The position numbers were made by a program, and so were the translations under genes. Positions 40,193 through 49,609 of a DNA stretch of 64,000 nucleotides are shown piece by piece. Origin of the DNA: Synechococcus sp. MVIR-18-1 (GTDB lineage: Bacteria; Cyanobacteriota; Cyanobacteriia; PCC-6307; Cyanobiaceae); contig NZ_CP047942.1 in assembly GCF_014279835.1 (NCBI RefSeq), forward strand, positions 2,108,001 to 2,172,000, written 5' to 3'. The notes below the pieces were generated by a model, which worked only from the letters and a program-made list of their open reading frames with translations, was not told where the DNA came from and did not search any database. Numbering within the stretch: the first letter of the stretch is position 1; each line of letters starts with the position of its first letter.

Positions 40193-41680
40193 TCAGGCCA
40201 CCGCGGTGTTGGTGGCCAGCTTTGCTTGCGTTCCAAGAATGGCTGCAGCAGCAAGGTGGCCACTCATCGTTGCTCCCTCCATCGAATCGATGTAGTCCTG
40301 TCGGGTGTAACTACCGGCAAGGAAAAAATTGCTAACCGGAGTGCGTTGATCAGGGCGATAGGGCTCCATTCCAGGTGCTTCTCGGTACAGAGACTGGGCC
40401 AACTTCACAACGTTGCTCCAAGTGAGGTTCAAGTGCTGGGCTGATGGGAAAAGGTTGCGCACCTGAGCATCGGTGTGAGCAACGATGTCGCTCACTGATT
40501 TTGGAATCCAGGGATCACCAGGCGTCAAGACGCACTGCAACAGGGATCCCTCCCCTGGCTTTCGATAGTCCTCAGGACTCGCCAATGCCAAATCAGCGAA
40601 ACAGCTGAAGTCTGCGTCAGCGGTATAGAGCAAGTTATTTAAACCAATCGGATTGGACAAATCCGTTCGACGGGTGTCGGCGACATCTCCTTCCGCCAGT
40701 TCCGTCACCCAACCGTCGTAGCGCAACTGCACCGTGGCCACAGGAACAGCTTCTAAGCGATGAATGGCATCAAATTGCTCATGTTTACGCCATGCATCAG
40801 GGAGAAGGCGCTGGATCCCAGGAACATCACAGGCTGCCAGGTACACATCAGCCTGAACATTGCACTCACCCTCGGGAGTACTCAAGGTTAAGGACGTCAC
40901 CTTTGGGATCTCACCTTCCTCGTAATGCACCTCCTTCACACGGTGACGAAGATGCAATGTGGCACCGCGTTCCTGGATGTACTCCAAAATTGGTCCAGTA
41001 AGCCATCGATGTGGTGAACCCTTCAGCAAATTGAGCTTTGAAGCCTCTGTTTTGGACGCAAACATCATGAAAATGGTCAACATGCATCGCGCTGAAATGG
41101 CTTCACAATCGATAAATCCCAAGGCATAAGCAATCGGATTCCACATTCTGCGAATGCTCTCCAAACTGCCGCCATGGCTAACAAACCAGGTCTGAAAACT
41201 CACTGAATCCAAGGCGCGAATCGTGCGCATCGCCCCTTCGTAATCAACGAGACCTCGAACGATTGGACTCGTGCCCAATGCCAATGCATTGCGCAGCTTG
41301 TCGACCCAGGTCAGCTGCGGAGTTGTGAAAAAAGCCTTGAGGCCATTGAACGGAGCACCGATCGGGAAACGAAAATCCAGTTCGCGCAGATCACCTCCAC
41401 TATTCACAAACAAATGCGTGTGATCTTTTGGCAGGAGATTATCAATCGCACCCACCTTGCGCATCAGCGCAAACAGATTTGCGTAATTGAAAAAGAATAC
41501 GTGCAATCCCATTTCGATGTGATTGTCGTTTTCGTCAACCCAGCTCCCGACCTTGCCCCCCATGAATGGACGCGCTTCATACAGATCGACTTTGTGACCT
41601 GCATCCACGAGGTCGACGGCAGCGGCTAGGCCGGCCAGTCCTGAGCCCACAATCGCGACCTGCACCAGCGCTTCTACCAA
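40193..41680 (-). CDS. zds: Zeta-carotene desaturase
   Basis: A 495-residue FAD enzyme of the plant-type desaturase family. Dinucleotide fold [20 protein letters not shown] (about 8-27), [20 protein letters not shown] (about 41-60), and a C-terminal FAD-binding end [20 protein letters not shown] (about 452-471). These blocks separate ZDS (CrtQ) from phytoene desaturase CrtP. It converts 9,9'-di-cis-zeta-carotene to prolycopene toward beta-carotene. Transcribed on the minus strand with an SRPBCC gene behind it. Confidence 0.95.
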   Translation of the reverse strand: MVEALVQVAIVGSGLAGLAAAVDLVDAGHKVDLYEARPFMGGKVGSWVDENDNHIEMGLHVFFFNYANLFALMRKVGAIDNLLPKDHTHLFVNSGGDLRELDFRFPIGAPFNGLKAFFTTPQLTWVDKLRNALALGTSPIVRGLVDYEGAMRTIRALDSVSFQTWFVSHGGSLESIRRMWNPIAYALGFIDCEAISARCMLTIFMMFASKTEASKLNLLKGSPHRWLTGPILEYIQERGATLHLRHRVKEVHYEEGEIPKVTSLTLSTPEGECNVQADVYLAACDVPGIQRLLPDAWRKHEQFDAIHRLEAVPVATVQLRYDGWVTELAEGDVADTRRTDLSNPIGLNNLLYTADADFSCFADLALASPEDYRKPGEGSLLQCVLTPGDPWIPKSVSDIVAHTDAQVRNLFPSAQHLNLTWSNVVKLAQSLYREAPGMEPYRPDQRTPVSNFFLAGSYTRQDYIDSMEGATMSGHLAAAAILGTQAKLATNTAVA

Positions 41681-41778
41681 GAATTCAATGACTCTATGAA
41701 TCCGAACGCCTTAACTGCTTTGAGCAAGAGACGCGTGGGTTCAATACAGTGACGTCAGGCCAGCTGGACTCTTGACTC

Positions 41779-42171
41779 ATGACCACCTCCACCCCCAGTA
41801 CAGCGACCCACACAGCAAAGGGTGGAAAAGGCATTCAGATCACAGATCCAGCGATGCTGCAACTCTCAAAGCTCTGCAGGGAGCAAGGTGACGAGCAAAT
41901 CCTCCGTGTTGGTGTGCGCTCCGGGGGTTGCAGCGGAATGAGCTACACCATGGATTTTGTGCCCGCCTCTGAGATCGAGGAAGGCGATGAGGTGTACGAC
42001 TATGCAGCCCCCTCTGGTGCTGCATTTCGGGTGGTCTGTGATCCCAAAAGCCTCCTTTACATCTATGGCATGCAGCTGGATTTCAGCACTGCCTTGATCG
42101 GGGGTGGGTTCAACTTCACCAACCCAAATGCCACCCAAACCTGCGGATGCGGGAGTTCCTTTGCGGTCTGA
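41779..42171 (+). CDS. IscA/SufA-type iron-sulfur cluster carrier
   Basis: A 130-residue A-type carrier (HesB family). The three ligand cysteines are conserved: Cys51 in RSGGCSGMSY and Cys122/Cys124 in TCGCGSSF. A 17-residue Thr/Ser-rich N-terminal extension precedes the fold. It delivers Fe-S clusters to apoproteins. The gene is divergent from zds and followed by a TPR gene. Confidence 0.93.
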   Translation: MTTSTPSTATHTAKGGKGIQITDPAMLQLSKLCREQGDEQILRVGVRSGGCSGMSYTMDFVPASEIEEGDEVYDYAAPSGAAFRVVCDPKSLLYIYGMQLDFSTALIGGGFNFTNPNATQTCGCGSSFAV

Positions 42172-42222
42172 ACAACACCGCATGGGAATCTGTTGACAAT
42201 TTCTAGAGAATCAGAATCAGCG

Positions 42223-42651
42223 ATGGAGTCCCAGGAATCTCAGGAATCCAGCCTGTTCGAGCAGGCCATGGCCCGCTATCAAGCTGGAGAGCCGGCGGCC
42301 AATTTGATCGACGATTTTGTCGCGATCACCGAAGCCGCACCCCGTCAATCGTCGGGCTGGACTTGCTTGGCATGGCTTCTCTTGCTCTGTGACAAGCCAG
42401 ACGATGCGCTGCGTTCTGCTCGGTTGGCGGTCAAACTCAATAGCCAGGATCCTCAGGCACGGATCAACCTGACCCTGGCCATGCTTGAAACCAAAGCGAA
42501 GGGAGTTCGTGACCAAATTGCTGTGGTGCAACAGGTTTTAGCTGTTGCGCCCGAGATGGGAGATGAACTGAGAGAGTCCATCAACGATGGCTTTAAACGT
42601 CGGCCGGACTGGCCCGCCCTTCTCAAAGTGAAGAGTTGGTTGGAGCTCTGA
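42223..42651 (+). CDS. TPR-like helical protein
   Basis: With the ATG at 42223 the protein is 142 residues, acidic at the N-terminus, then TPR-like helices: AWLLLLCDKPDDALRSARLA (about 54-73), VKLNSQDPQARINLTLAMLE. A TTG at 42193 is a possible alternative. No membrane segment or catalytic motif. It is probably a protein-interaction module; the following LpxB-like GTG starts 1 bp after its stop codon, so they are cotranscribed. Confidence 0.78.
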   Translation: MESQESQESSLFEQAMARYQAGEPAANLIDDFVAITEAAPRQSSGWTCLAWLLLLCDKPDDALRSARLAVKLNSQDPQARINLTLAMLETKAKGVRDQIAVVQQVLAVAPEMGDELRESINDGFKRRPDWPALLKVKSWLEL

Positions 42652-42652
42652 G

Positions 42653-43855
42653 GTGGCTCGGCTGCTGCTTCTAAGCAATGGTCATGGCGAAGACCTCTCT
42701 GGGGCTCTGCTTGGACAAGTTTTAAAAGCGCAAGGGCACGACGTGGAAGCACTTCCCTTGGTGGGTCGCGGCAATCCCTACAGCGATGCAACCATCCCGC
42801 TCGTTGGTCGCACGCGCGAATTCAGCACTGGTGGGCTTGGCTACACAACCTTGCGCGGGCGTCTCACGGAGCTTGTCCAAGGCCAAGTGATCTATCTCCT
42901 AAGGCGCCTGCTACGGCTGATTCGTATCGCCGGCCGTTATGACCTAGTGGTGGTGATCGGGGATGTGATCCCCGTGATGGCGGCATGGCTCTGCCAGCGG
43001 CCAGTCGCAACGTATCTCGTGGCCTACTCCAGTCATTACGAGGGTCGACTGCGACTTCCATGGCCCTGCGGAAGCTGCCTCAGGTCGCAGAGATTTCAAG
43101 CGGTGTTCAGCCGAGATGCCCTTACAGCTCAAGATCTCAGCGAACAGCTGAAGCGAGAGGTGGTGTTCGTTGGCAATCCTTTTATGGATTCTGTCTTGAG
43201 CCCCAGCAATCGCCTGCCCTACGCCAAAAGACGCCTTGGACTCTTGCCAGGCAGCCGTAGACCAGAACTTGAACACAATCTGCTGCTGCTTCTGGGCGTG
43301 ATCGACCAGATCCCGATCTCGCAGCCCAGCCCTGGAGACCTTGAAATCGACCTGGCACTCGTTGGAGCACTGGGAGATGACCACTTGAACACACTTGCCC
43401 AATCCCATGGCTGGTCTCTTGTGCTGGGGCATGGCAACGCCCCAGCACGGTTAGAGAAGGGCGGTCGGCAGATTCAGGTGCGACGGAAGGGGTTCACCTC
43501 CGTACTTCTCAGCTCAGACCTCTTGCTGTGTATGGCCGGCACAGCTGCAGAACAGGCCGTAGGTATGGCCAAGCCAGTGCTGCAACTCCCTGGCCAAGGC
43601 CCTCAATTCACCGCTGGTTTCGCGGAAGCCCAGCGCCGGTTGCTTGGTCCAACCGTTTTTTGCGCTGCCTCCCCTTGTGAAGGGAAAGAGCTTCTAAAAG
43701 CAACAGCCAACCTGGCAATCGAGCTACTAGAGCGAAGCGTGAATGATCCAGCCCTTCGTCGTGATTGCAGAGAGCAAGCGATGCAACGGCTAGGTCCCCA
43801 AGGCGGAGGCAGCAAAATGGCTGGATTGATCAGTGGGCTACTGCAAAAGAGCTAG
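42653..43855 (+). CDS. Lipid-A-disaccharide synthase-related protein (TIGR03492-like)
   Basis: GTG start. A 400-residue GT-B-like protein: LLLSNGHGEDLSGALLGQVL (about 4-23), LVVVIGDVIPVMAAWLC, VVFVGNPFMDSVLSP (about 168-182), LGLLPGSRRPE (about 195-205) and LLCMAGTAAEQAVGMAKPVL (about 285-304). It resembles LpxB in layout but belongs to a separate cyanobacterial family. Marine Synechococcus lipid A is atypical, so the sugar acceptor is not certain. The 91-aa membrane protein starts at the next base. Confidence 0.85.
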   Translation: MARLLLLSNGHGEDLSGALLGQVLKAQGHDVEALPLVGRGNPYSDATIPLVGRTREFSTGGLGYTTLRGRLTELVQGQVIYLLRRLLRLIRIAGRYDLVVVIGDVIPVMAAWLCQRPVATYLVAYSSHYEGRLRLPWPCGSCLRSQRFQAVFSRDALTAQDLSEQLKREVVFVGNPFMDSVLSPSNRLPYAKRRLGLLPGSRRPELEHNLLLLLGVIDQIPISQPSPGDLEIDLALVGALGDDHLNTLAQSHGWSLVLGHGNAPARLEKGGRQIQVRRKGFTSVLLSSDLLLCMAGTAAEQAVGMAKPVLQLPGQGPQFTAGFAEAQRRLLGPTVFCAASPCEGKELLKATANLAIELLERSVNDPALRRDCREQAMQRLGPQGGGSKMAGLISGLLQKS

Positions 43856-44131
43856 ATGACGTCAAAGAACATTGAACCCCCATGGAAACGCTGGCTGGAT
43901 CGGCTGCTTGTGACTGATGTGTTTTTGGTGTTGGGGGGTGCTGTTTGGTTTGCCGTGGCGGTCATCGCGGATGGACAAGGCTTCACAGCGCCCATGCAGC
44001 AATTTCAGCGGCTCTGGGACCCACTGTTCACTCCAGCGATTGGGCTACTCATGGCGGCCGCACTGATCAACGGCCTGTGGAGCTGGTGGCAGCGTCGAAT
44101 GCTGCAGGCAGCTCAGAAAAACGACAGCTGA
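43856..44131 (+). CDS. Small two-span membrane protein
   Basis: A 91-residue protein, with the ATG directly after the LpxB-like stop. Two membrane segments (about 18-36 and 58-75); the N-terminus is basic (PPWKRWLDRLL). No family recognised; coupling to the LpxB-like gene suggests a role with it (inference). The last 65 bp overlap the convergent epimerase gene. Confidence 0.7.
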   Translation: MTSKNIEPPWKRWLDRLLVTDVFLVLGGAVWFAVAVIADGQGFTAPMQQFQRLWDPLFTPAIGLLMAAALINGLWSWWQRRMLQAAQKNDS

Positions 44132-45011
44132 AATCCAACGCTGCCTGACGCGCTGACTGGACCCGCTGTCCTTCCAGCACCACCCGCGCTCCATCTCCAA
44201 GCAGCAATTTCAAAAGCGGTCCGGGGACCGGCAGCAGGCTTGGACGCCCCAAACAACGACCGAGACCTGCTGAGAACGTGGCCATCGTGACCGGCGTGGG
44301 CGCCACGGCATTCACTGCACCCGACCAAGCGTCGTTCTCCAAAGCGGCCAAGATCATCCGACACAGATCGCTGCGCTCAATCCAACTCATCCACTGACGT
44401 CCTGATCCAATCGGTCCACCGAAACCGATCCGAAAGATCGGCAGCATTTTGCCTAGCGCACCACCGTCGGCCGCCAGCACGATCCCAATGCGCAACACCA
44501 CCAATCGAGTGGCATCAGGCTTTTCCGCCGCTACCGCTTCCCAGCGTTGACAGAGGCCAGCAAGCACATCGTTGCCACAAGGGCTGGATTCTTCAAAGCA
44601 CTGGTCTGCACTGGTGCCGTAATACCCAACAGCGGAGGCGTTAATCAACACGCCCGGAGGCTGTGCCAAAGCCGCCATCGCCTTCACTAGCTGACGTGTG
44701 GTCTGTAGGCGACTGTCTTCCAACAATTGAAGATGCGTTGAGGTCCAACGCTTCTCTGCAATCGGCTCGCCTGCCAAGTTCACAACTCCTTCTGTTTGCG
44801 CCAATGCCTGCTGCAGAGGGCTAGACGGCGCCCAACTGCTCGAATCAGCTGGATTGCACTGCACCCACGCCAGACCTGCAAGGCAACTGGTAGGAAGTCC
44901 GGCCGGAGCTGATCTGCGACTCACAATGGTGAGATCGTGCCCAGCGGTTTGAAGCATGGGAACCAGGGCACGACCGACCAATCCGGTGCATCCGATCAGC
45001 AAAAGGCGCAT
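44067..45011 (-). CDS. TIGR01777-family NAD(P)-dependent epimerase-like protein
   Basis: A 314-residue short-chain dehydrogenase-like protein: MRLLLIGCTGLVGRALVPML (1-20), GVVNLAGEPIAEKRW (about 83-97), VLINASAVGYYG (about 123-134) and a DUF1731 C-terminus (about 260-310). In Synechocystis a homologue has been called a SulA-like division inhibitor; the enzymatic activity is unknown. The 3' end overlaps the small membrane gene by 65 bp. Confidence 0.88.
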   Translation of the reverse strand: MRLLLIGCTGLVGRALVPMLQTAGHDLTIVSRRSAPAGLPTSCLAGLAWVQCNPADSSSWAPSSPLQQALAQTEGVVNLAGEPIAEKRWTSTHLQLLEDSRLQTTRQLVKAMAALAQPPGVLINASAVGYYGTSADQCFEESSPCGNDVLAGLCQRWEAVAAEKPDATRLVVLRIGIVLAADGGALGKMLPIFRIGFGGPIGSGRQWMSWIERSDLCRMILAALENDAWSGAVNAVAPTPVTMATFSAGLGRCLGRPSLLPVPGPLLKLLLGDGARVVLEGQRVQSARQAALDFSCRFSELPAAFDAATSSTGR

Positions 45012-45147
45012 GGAGTTTCCATCCTGTCAGCGTCGAAAGGCTAGGCAGCAGCGCCCGGATCATGCTGAGGGAAAGGCATGAGGGTGGGAGAAACATCAGC
45101 CTTGTTGATAGGGAGGTTTTAGCCTGGGATGGATTGATCGTCTCTTT

Positions 45148-45405
45148 ATGGCTGAACCATCCGCTGAGCCCACCCCGATCGCTAAACCAGCGGCGACGCT
45201 CAAAAAGGGGGCGCTGGTTCGCGTCAACCGCTCTGCCTATACGGGGAGCGTGGAAGCGTCAGCTAGTGATCCAAGACCACCCGAATACATTTTCGAAGGC
45301 CCGGGAGAACTTCTGTTAGTGAAAGGGGACTACGGCCAAGTGCGCTGGAGGCGTCCCGTTCCAGACGTCTGGCTGAAACTTGCTCAATTAGAGGTGTTCT
45401 CCTGA
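45148..45405 (+). CDS. ndhO: NAD(P)H dehydrogenase subunit NdhO
   Basis: An 85-residue subunit of photosynthetic complex I. After a Pro/Ala-rich 18-residue N-terminus: LKKGALVRVNRSAYTGSVEA (about 18-37), PEYIFEGPGELLLVKGDYGQ (about 45-64), VRWRRPVPDVWLKLAQLE. Small SH3-like fold at the peripheral arm that regulates NDH-1. Diverges from the epimerase gene. Confidence 0.93.
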   Translation: MAEPSAEPTPIAKPAATLKKGALVRVNRSAYTGSVEASASDPRPPEYIFEGPGELLLVKGDYGQVRWRRPVPDVWLKLAQLEVFS

Positions 45406-45470
45406 CTGTTTAAGGACTCATCCACCTCACGCACGGCCGGCGGTAATGACTGCACGGCCTCCGGCAACCT

Positions 45471-45602
45471 TCAGAGAGCCCCTCCCAAAACGGCAGAGAT
45501 CGCATCCAATCCCACCAAATCAGGCTGATCGCCATGCTGTTGAAGCACGGTGGAGAGCGGCCAGGTCGAAGCCAACAGACCCCGAAACAGCCAAGGCCTC
45601 AT
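45471..45602 (-). CDS. 43-residue ORF translationally coupled to the dnaJ-domain gene
   Basis: The ATG overlaps the stop codon of the dnaJ-domain gene in a TAATG arrangement (45600-45602 against 45602-45604). The peptide begins [20 protein letters not shown] and ends ISAVLGGAL with TGA at 45471-45473; a central LQQHGDQPDLVGLDAI block is polar. The overlap and ordinary codon use support translation; no family was recognised. It may be missed by usual length cut-offs, or be chance. It fills part of the 196-bp gap between ndhO and the dnaJ-domain gene. Confidence 0.45.
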   Translation of the reverse strand: MRPWLFRGLLASTWPLSTVLQQHGDQPDLVGLDAISAVLGGAL

Positions 45603-46327
45603 TAACCGATCTCCAAGCGGCGGCGTTCCTCCTGAAGACGCTTGCGCCGTTGCTTGGCTTCTCGCAACATCTCACGACCATCGTGGAGATAGCCATCCAC
45701 ATAACCCATGGTGTATCGCTCCAATTCGCCGATCGCATCTTCCACCTCCGACAGACAGTGATAAAGACTCAGCCCGAAGCCTTTTGCGGATGATGGCGTA
45801 GGAATGGATTGGAAAAGATCTTTCACCTTGTCCAACTTGCTGCGACTTTGCTCCAAGTAATGGCAAAAGCCTTCCATCAAACTGTCGTCATAAGGATCCG
45901 CCGAAAGCTCACGCAACTGGGCAGCAAAGGGATTGATCACCTGCCCGAGCATGCGATCAATCGGCGAGTACACCATCTTCAACCAATTTGCTAAGGCATC
46001 ATCCTCAGCGGCAGCCTGTCCAGAGGCACGTCGAGCAGCCTGGCTCGCTCGAGCATTTCTGACACCACGGCGACGAGCTTCTTCCTTCTCTCCAGCTTTA
46101 GGGGGCACTTGCTGGTCGAAGACGCGCCGCCGATCGCGATCGCCCAGCACCTCCCAAGCCGCATTCAGAGCAAGGATGCGTTCAGAATCACCACCCGCAT
46201 CAGGGTGATGCCTCTTCACAAGTTGGCGATAGGCCGCCTTGATTTCAGTCGCAGTGGCGCTGCGGGTTACGCCGAGCACGCGATAGGGATCACCACCTTT
46301 GGTCTCAAGCTGGGGAGAGTGGCTCAA
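45602..46327 (-). CDS. J-domain protein
   Basis: A 241-residue protein with an N-terminal J domain (about 14-72): [20 protein letters not shown], the HPD motif in [10 protein letters not shown] (about 41-43), and [13 protein letters not shown]. The rest is helical with no Gly/Phe, zinc or client domain, ending in a charged coiled coil ([18 protein letters not shown]). It therefore recruits DnaK to an unknown client. It overlaps cysK by 4 bp. Confidence 0.9.
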   Translation of the reverse strand: MSHSPQLETKGGDPYRVLGVTRSATATEIKAAYRQLVKRHHPDAGGDSERILALNAAWEVLGDRDRRRVFDQQVPPKAGEKEEARRRGVRNARASQAARRASGQAAAEDDALANWLKMVYSPIDRMLGQVINPFAAQLRELSADPYDDSLMEGFCHYLEQSRSKLDKVKDLFQSIPTPSSAKGFGLSLYHCLSEVEDAIGELERYTMGYVDGYLHDGREMLREAKQRRKRLQEERRRLEIG

Positions 46328-47292
46328 AGCTGACCATCCCGCCGCGCCGGTGCCTCAGCCGATGCACTGAACATGGGCGTAGACAGATAACGCTCACCGA
46401 AACTGGCGAGAATCACAACGATCCTTTTTCCGGCCATCTCAGGTCTTTGGCCAAGTCGCAGAGCAGCAGCCACAGCAGCTCCACTACTGACTCCGGAAAG
46501 CAGGCCTTCTTCCTTGGCCAAACGGCGCCCAATCTCCATCGCTTCTTGATCACTGACTCCCAGGATTTCATCAATCAAGCTTTGATCAAAGACAGAGGGA
46601 ACAAAACCAGCACCAATGCCCTGAATTCGATGGGGGCCAGGGGCTCCACCGGCCAAGACTGGACTTGCTGCCGGTTCTACGGCAATCACTTTCAGATCAG
46701 GATTGCGCTGCTTAAGAACCCTGGCACAGCCTGTGATCGTGCCGCCCGTCCCGACGCCCGCCACAAGAGCATCAATCTCACCTCCAGTATCACTCCAGAT
46801 CTCTTCTGCCGTCGTAGCCGCATGCACTGCTGGATTGGCAGGATTATCAAACTGCTGCAGGAGATAGGCCTCGGGAATCTCAGAGACCAGCTCTCTGGCG
46901 AGATCTAGAGCCCCTTGCATTCCTTCATTGCCTGGGGTGAGCTGCAACTCAGCTCCGTAGGCCCGGAGCATGGCGCGACGCTCCGTGCTCATCGTGTCCG
47001 GCATGGTGAGGATTAAGCGGTAGCCCCGAGCTGCCGCAACCATGGCCAGAGCAATCCCAGTGTTTCCACTGGTGGGCTCGACAAGCACGGTGCGTCCTGG
47101 AGCGATGGTTCCAGCTTGTTCAGCAGCCTGAACCATCGAACCCGCAATCCGATCCTTCACCGAAGCCGTGGGATTGAAGCTTTCCAGCTTTGCCACCAAT
47201 TCAGCCAGACAGCCACTGCGCGCGGGAAGGCGGTTCAAACGTACAAGAGGAGTACGACCCACCAGATCTGTGATGTCCGGAGCAATTGACAT
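46324..47292 (-). CDS. cysK: Cysteine synthase A
   Basis: A 322-residue PLP enzyme (ATG at 47292, [20 protein letters not shown]) that makes cysteine from O-acetylserine and sulfide. PLP lysine Lys46 lies in [10 protein letters not shown], the phosphate/substrate loop is [10 protein letters not shown] (about 73-82), and [10 protein letters not shown] holds the phosphate (about 175-184). A Met four codons upstream at 47304 is an alternative. Head of an operon with the J-domain gene. Confidence 0.95.
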   Translation of the reverse strand: MSIAPDITDLVGRTPLVRLNRLPARSGCLAELVAKLESFNPTASVKDRIAGSMVQAAEQAGTIAPGRTVLVEPTSGNTGIALAMVAAARGYRLILTMPDTMSTERRAMLRAYGAELQLTPGNEGMQGALDLARELVSEIPEAYLLQQFDNPANPAVHAATTAEEIWSDTGGEIDALVAGVGTGGTITGCARVLKQRNPDLKVIAVEPAASPVLAGGAPGPHRIQGIGAGFVPSVFDQSLIDEILGVSDQEAMEIGRRLAKEEGLLSGVSSGAAVAAALRLGQRPEMAGKRIVVILASFGERYLSTPMFSASAEAPARRDGQL

Positions 47293-47459
47293 TCTTCTAT
47301 CCAATCAAATAAAGCCCGAGATCTATGGCCTAAGCCACCAACAGAAATCATAAAAAAAGACTTTCACGACTGGGGCATGCCCCGCAGAAGATCATTTTAA
47401 GGACAGAATCTCCATTAAAAAACTCCCAAATTGCAGAAGCAATATGGGAGAAAAAGCAT

Positions 47460-47487
47460 CAAAGAAGATCCCTCTGAAGAGGGATCA
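47460..47487 (-). terminator. Terminator of the porin gene
   Basis: GATCCCTC (47467-47474) pairs with GAGGGATC (47479-47486) around a four-base loop; on the minus strand it is followed by a TTCTTTG tract. It lies 13 bases after the porin stop. The 195-bp gap to cysK also holds the cysK promoter region; no gene seen there. Confidence 0.7.
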
Positions 47488-47499
47488 AGCTTTAAGTGA

Positions 47500-49203
47500 T
47501 CAGAACTTGAAGGTGGTCTTCACAAGTCCACCGAAGTTGCTGAAGGTGGAATCATTACGATCTCCACCAACAACGGTTCCACGGCCATCAGTCAGATCGC
47601 CATAAGGGCGGCTGAGGTAGTAGATCGCAGGAGTCACAGAGATGTTGTCGGTGACTTGGAACTGATACCACCACTCCCAGGCGTAGTTGCCATCAGCAAC
47701 GAAGTCTGAGTTGTTGTTGAAGTCGTTGCGGTAGTCGACTGAGGTCACGAAGGTGGGCTGACCAACGGCCATGCCCAAGGTGTTGCCCTTCATGAAGGCA
47801 TCAGCCCACTGAAGGCCCACATACCAGGACTGAGTGTCAACAGACCGGTAGAGATTGGAGTCATCATTAGTGATGCTGTTGAAGCCGTAACCTGCGCTAA
47901 CGCTAGGAATCCAACCAGCTTCTTCAGGAGACCACCAAGCACTCAAGCCGAAAGAGGAATTATTTCCATCTCCGGTTGCGGAAACCGCAAGAGGTGTTCC
48001 ATTTCCGGCGTAAAGGGTGCCAGCGTTTTGAGAGGTGTAGTTGTATGCAGCAGCTAAACCCCAGTTTTCAGGTGCATAAGCAATCTGAACGGTACCGTTT
48101 GAACCAGCTGCGTCAGTGGCAAAACCACCTGCATTTGGATCAGACAAGAACCCGTTTGTACTCAGGTAGTTAGCACTGATACTGAAATCATCGGATTCCC
48201 AAGAAATACCAGCACCTTGGCCTAGGCCGAGGTTGTAAGTCGCAGGTGCACCGGCGTAAGTGAAGAAGTCAAGAACGGTGTCGGCAGGATATGCACTTGG
48301 CCATACAGCCAACATGTCGTCCTGACGAACAAGTCCACCAACGGTTGCAGTGAAGCTGTCACCAATGGGGAACTGATACCAAAGGCGGTTTACGCCGACG
48401 CTGTTAATACCAGAACCCTCTTCGAATGCAGTCTCCATTGCATCGAGGCCGACATAGCCGCCGCCACTGAAAGCTGAATCACCGAAGTTGCCAGCACGCA
48501 ACATCGTGCGCAGCAAGTCCTTACCAGTGAAGCTGGTGTCTAAGAAAAGACGCAGGTCATAGTTGAAGGACGTAGCGCCGGAAGTTGCGGCAGCTGCACG
48601 AGCACGCTTGGTTCCATTAACACCGTTGCGGAAACCCTCTCCTTCATCAACGGTAGAACCAAGATCTGTTCCGGTGAAGGTGGCCACCGCTAAATCCTGC
48701 GCACCTTGCTCTGCATTACCAGAGAAAGAGTTAGCGCCAAGCACGAAGGTGGCTTGACCCTTCAGCTTGGTGGTGGTGGAGAACTGAGTTGCTTCCAGTT
48801 CACCAACGCGGGCTTCAAGTCCGTCAACACGGCCCTTGAGGATGGCGAGTTCCTTTTCGAACTCTTTCATCAGGCGCTTGAGCTCGTCGGTCACTTCAGT
48901 GACGCGGTCGAGGCAAGCGTTCAACAGAGCAGCCGCTTCAAAGCGGGTCATCGCCCTGTTACCGCGGTAGGTGCCGTTGGGGTAACCAGCAACACAGCCG
49001 TAGCGCTCGATCAGGTTGCTAAGTGCCTGATAAGCCCAGTCGGTTGGGTAGACGTCTGAAAACTGAGTGATGCTGGTGACTTGCTCGCCTGTAGCGGCGT
49101 AGTCAGAAACACCGTTGATGTTCAGCTCAGTGGCGTTAGCAGCCACAGGTGCCAAAAGGCCCAGGGCTGCTGGGGCCACCAGCAGTTGATGGAAAAGTTT
49201 CAT
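47500..49203 (-). CDS. SLH-domain outer membrane porin (SomA / iron-uptake-porin family)
   Basis: A 567-residue outer-membrane protein. Signal peptide MKLFHQLLVAPAALGLLAPV, then ANATELN. The SLH domain (about 48-105: FSDVYPTDWAYQALSNLIER; AGYPNGTYRGNRAMTRFEAA) anchors to peptidoglycan-linked polysaccharide. A short coiled coil (about 105-140: KEFEKELAILKGRVDGLEAR) leads to a beta-barrel rich in Trp, Tyr, Gly and Asn ending in a terminal Phe (VKTTFKF), as needed for outer membrane assembly. These porins pass small solutes including inorganic iron; the exact substrate is not shown. Confidence 0.94.
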   Translation of the reverse strand: MKLFHQLLVAPAALGLLAPVAANATELNINGVSDYAATGEQVTSITQFSDVYPTDWAYQALSNLIERYGCVAGYPNGTYRGNRAMTRFEAAALLNACLDRVTEVTDELKRLMKEFEKELAILKGRVDGLEARVGELEATQFSTTTKLKGQATFVLGANSFSGNAEQGAQDLAVATFTGTDLGSTVDEGEGFRNGVNGTKRARAAAATSGATSFNYDLRLFLDTSFTGKDLLRTMLRAGNFGDSAFSGGGYVGLDAMETAFEEGSGINSVGVNRLWYQFPIGDSFTATVGGLVRQDDMLAVWPSAYPADTVLDFFTYAGAPATYNLGLGQGAGISWESDDFSISANYLSTNGFLSDPNAGGFATDAAGSNGTVQIAYAPENWGLAAAYNYTSQNAGTLYAGNGTPLAVSATGDGNNSSFGLSAWWSPEEAGWIPSVSAGYGFNSITNDDSNLYRSVDTQSWYVGLQWADAFMKGNTLGMAVGQPTFVTSVDYRNDFNNNSDFVADGNYAWEWWYQFQVTDNISVTPAIYYLSRPYGDLTDGRGTVVGGDRNDSTFSNFGGLVKTTFKF

Positions 49204-49609
49204 TTCGGCCTCACACCAGAAATTGAGGTACTAAGACGCAATGCGTCGGATCCAAATTGGACCAATAAGAGGTCATAGCCAACTCAACCTGTGCCAGAAG
49301 AGACAATGGCATGTATCTTGCGCTACAAAAATGGAGCGGCGATGTGGCTAGAGCCACACTGCCAGTTAATTATATTGACGGATACACCCAAATATTCATG
49401 CTCAGATAAGTCCAAAAAAGCAATTAGCATTCTGCGCTATAAAAACAGCTTGCAATATCTGCTTCAACAAAACACCTACTGTTAAATAAATTTAAATCAA
49501 TGAATGGCCAATAAGGCTTTCACATCCGACTTCAAAAGAACTTTTATGGGCCTTGAGCATCAACTAAAAGGAGCGGCGTAAGATTGCCTCCGAATCAACT
49601 TGAGAATCT
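49204..49609 (+). other. Intergenic region with porin upstream sequences
   Basis: 406 bp without a convincing gene between the minus-strand porin and a plus-strand membrane protein. It is AT-rich and should hold the porin promoter. It contains two copies of GCGCTAYAAAAA at 49320-49331 and 49434-49445, 114 bp apart. A 64-codon plus-strand frame through here is judged spurious. I could not assign a -35/-10 pair. Confidence 0.45.
49320..49445 (+). repeat. Pair of GCGCTAYAAAAA direct repeats
   Basis: GCGCTACAAAAA at 49320-49331 and GCGCTATAAAAA at 49434-49445 are in the same orientation upstream of the porin. They may be a regulatory pair or coincidence; the A-run adds to the chance of a random match. 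Confidence 0.3.

Noticed and set aside
45446-45793. 115-codon plus-strand frame opposite the J-domain gene end
   Set aside because: It is a shadow of the minus-strand gene and the coupled 43-codon ORF, without a family match.
49291-49485. 64-codon plus-strand frame with a repeated ILRYKN peptide
   Set aside because: The repeat comes from the GCGCTAYAAAAA DNA repeat; composition is not coding-like and it covers the porin upstream region.
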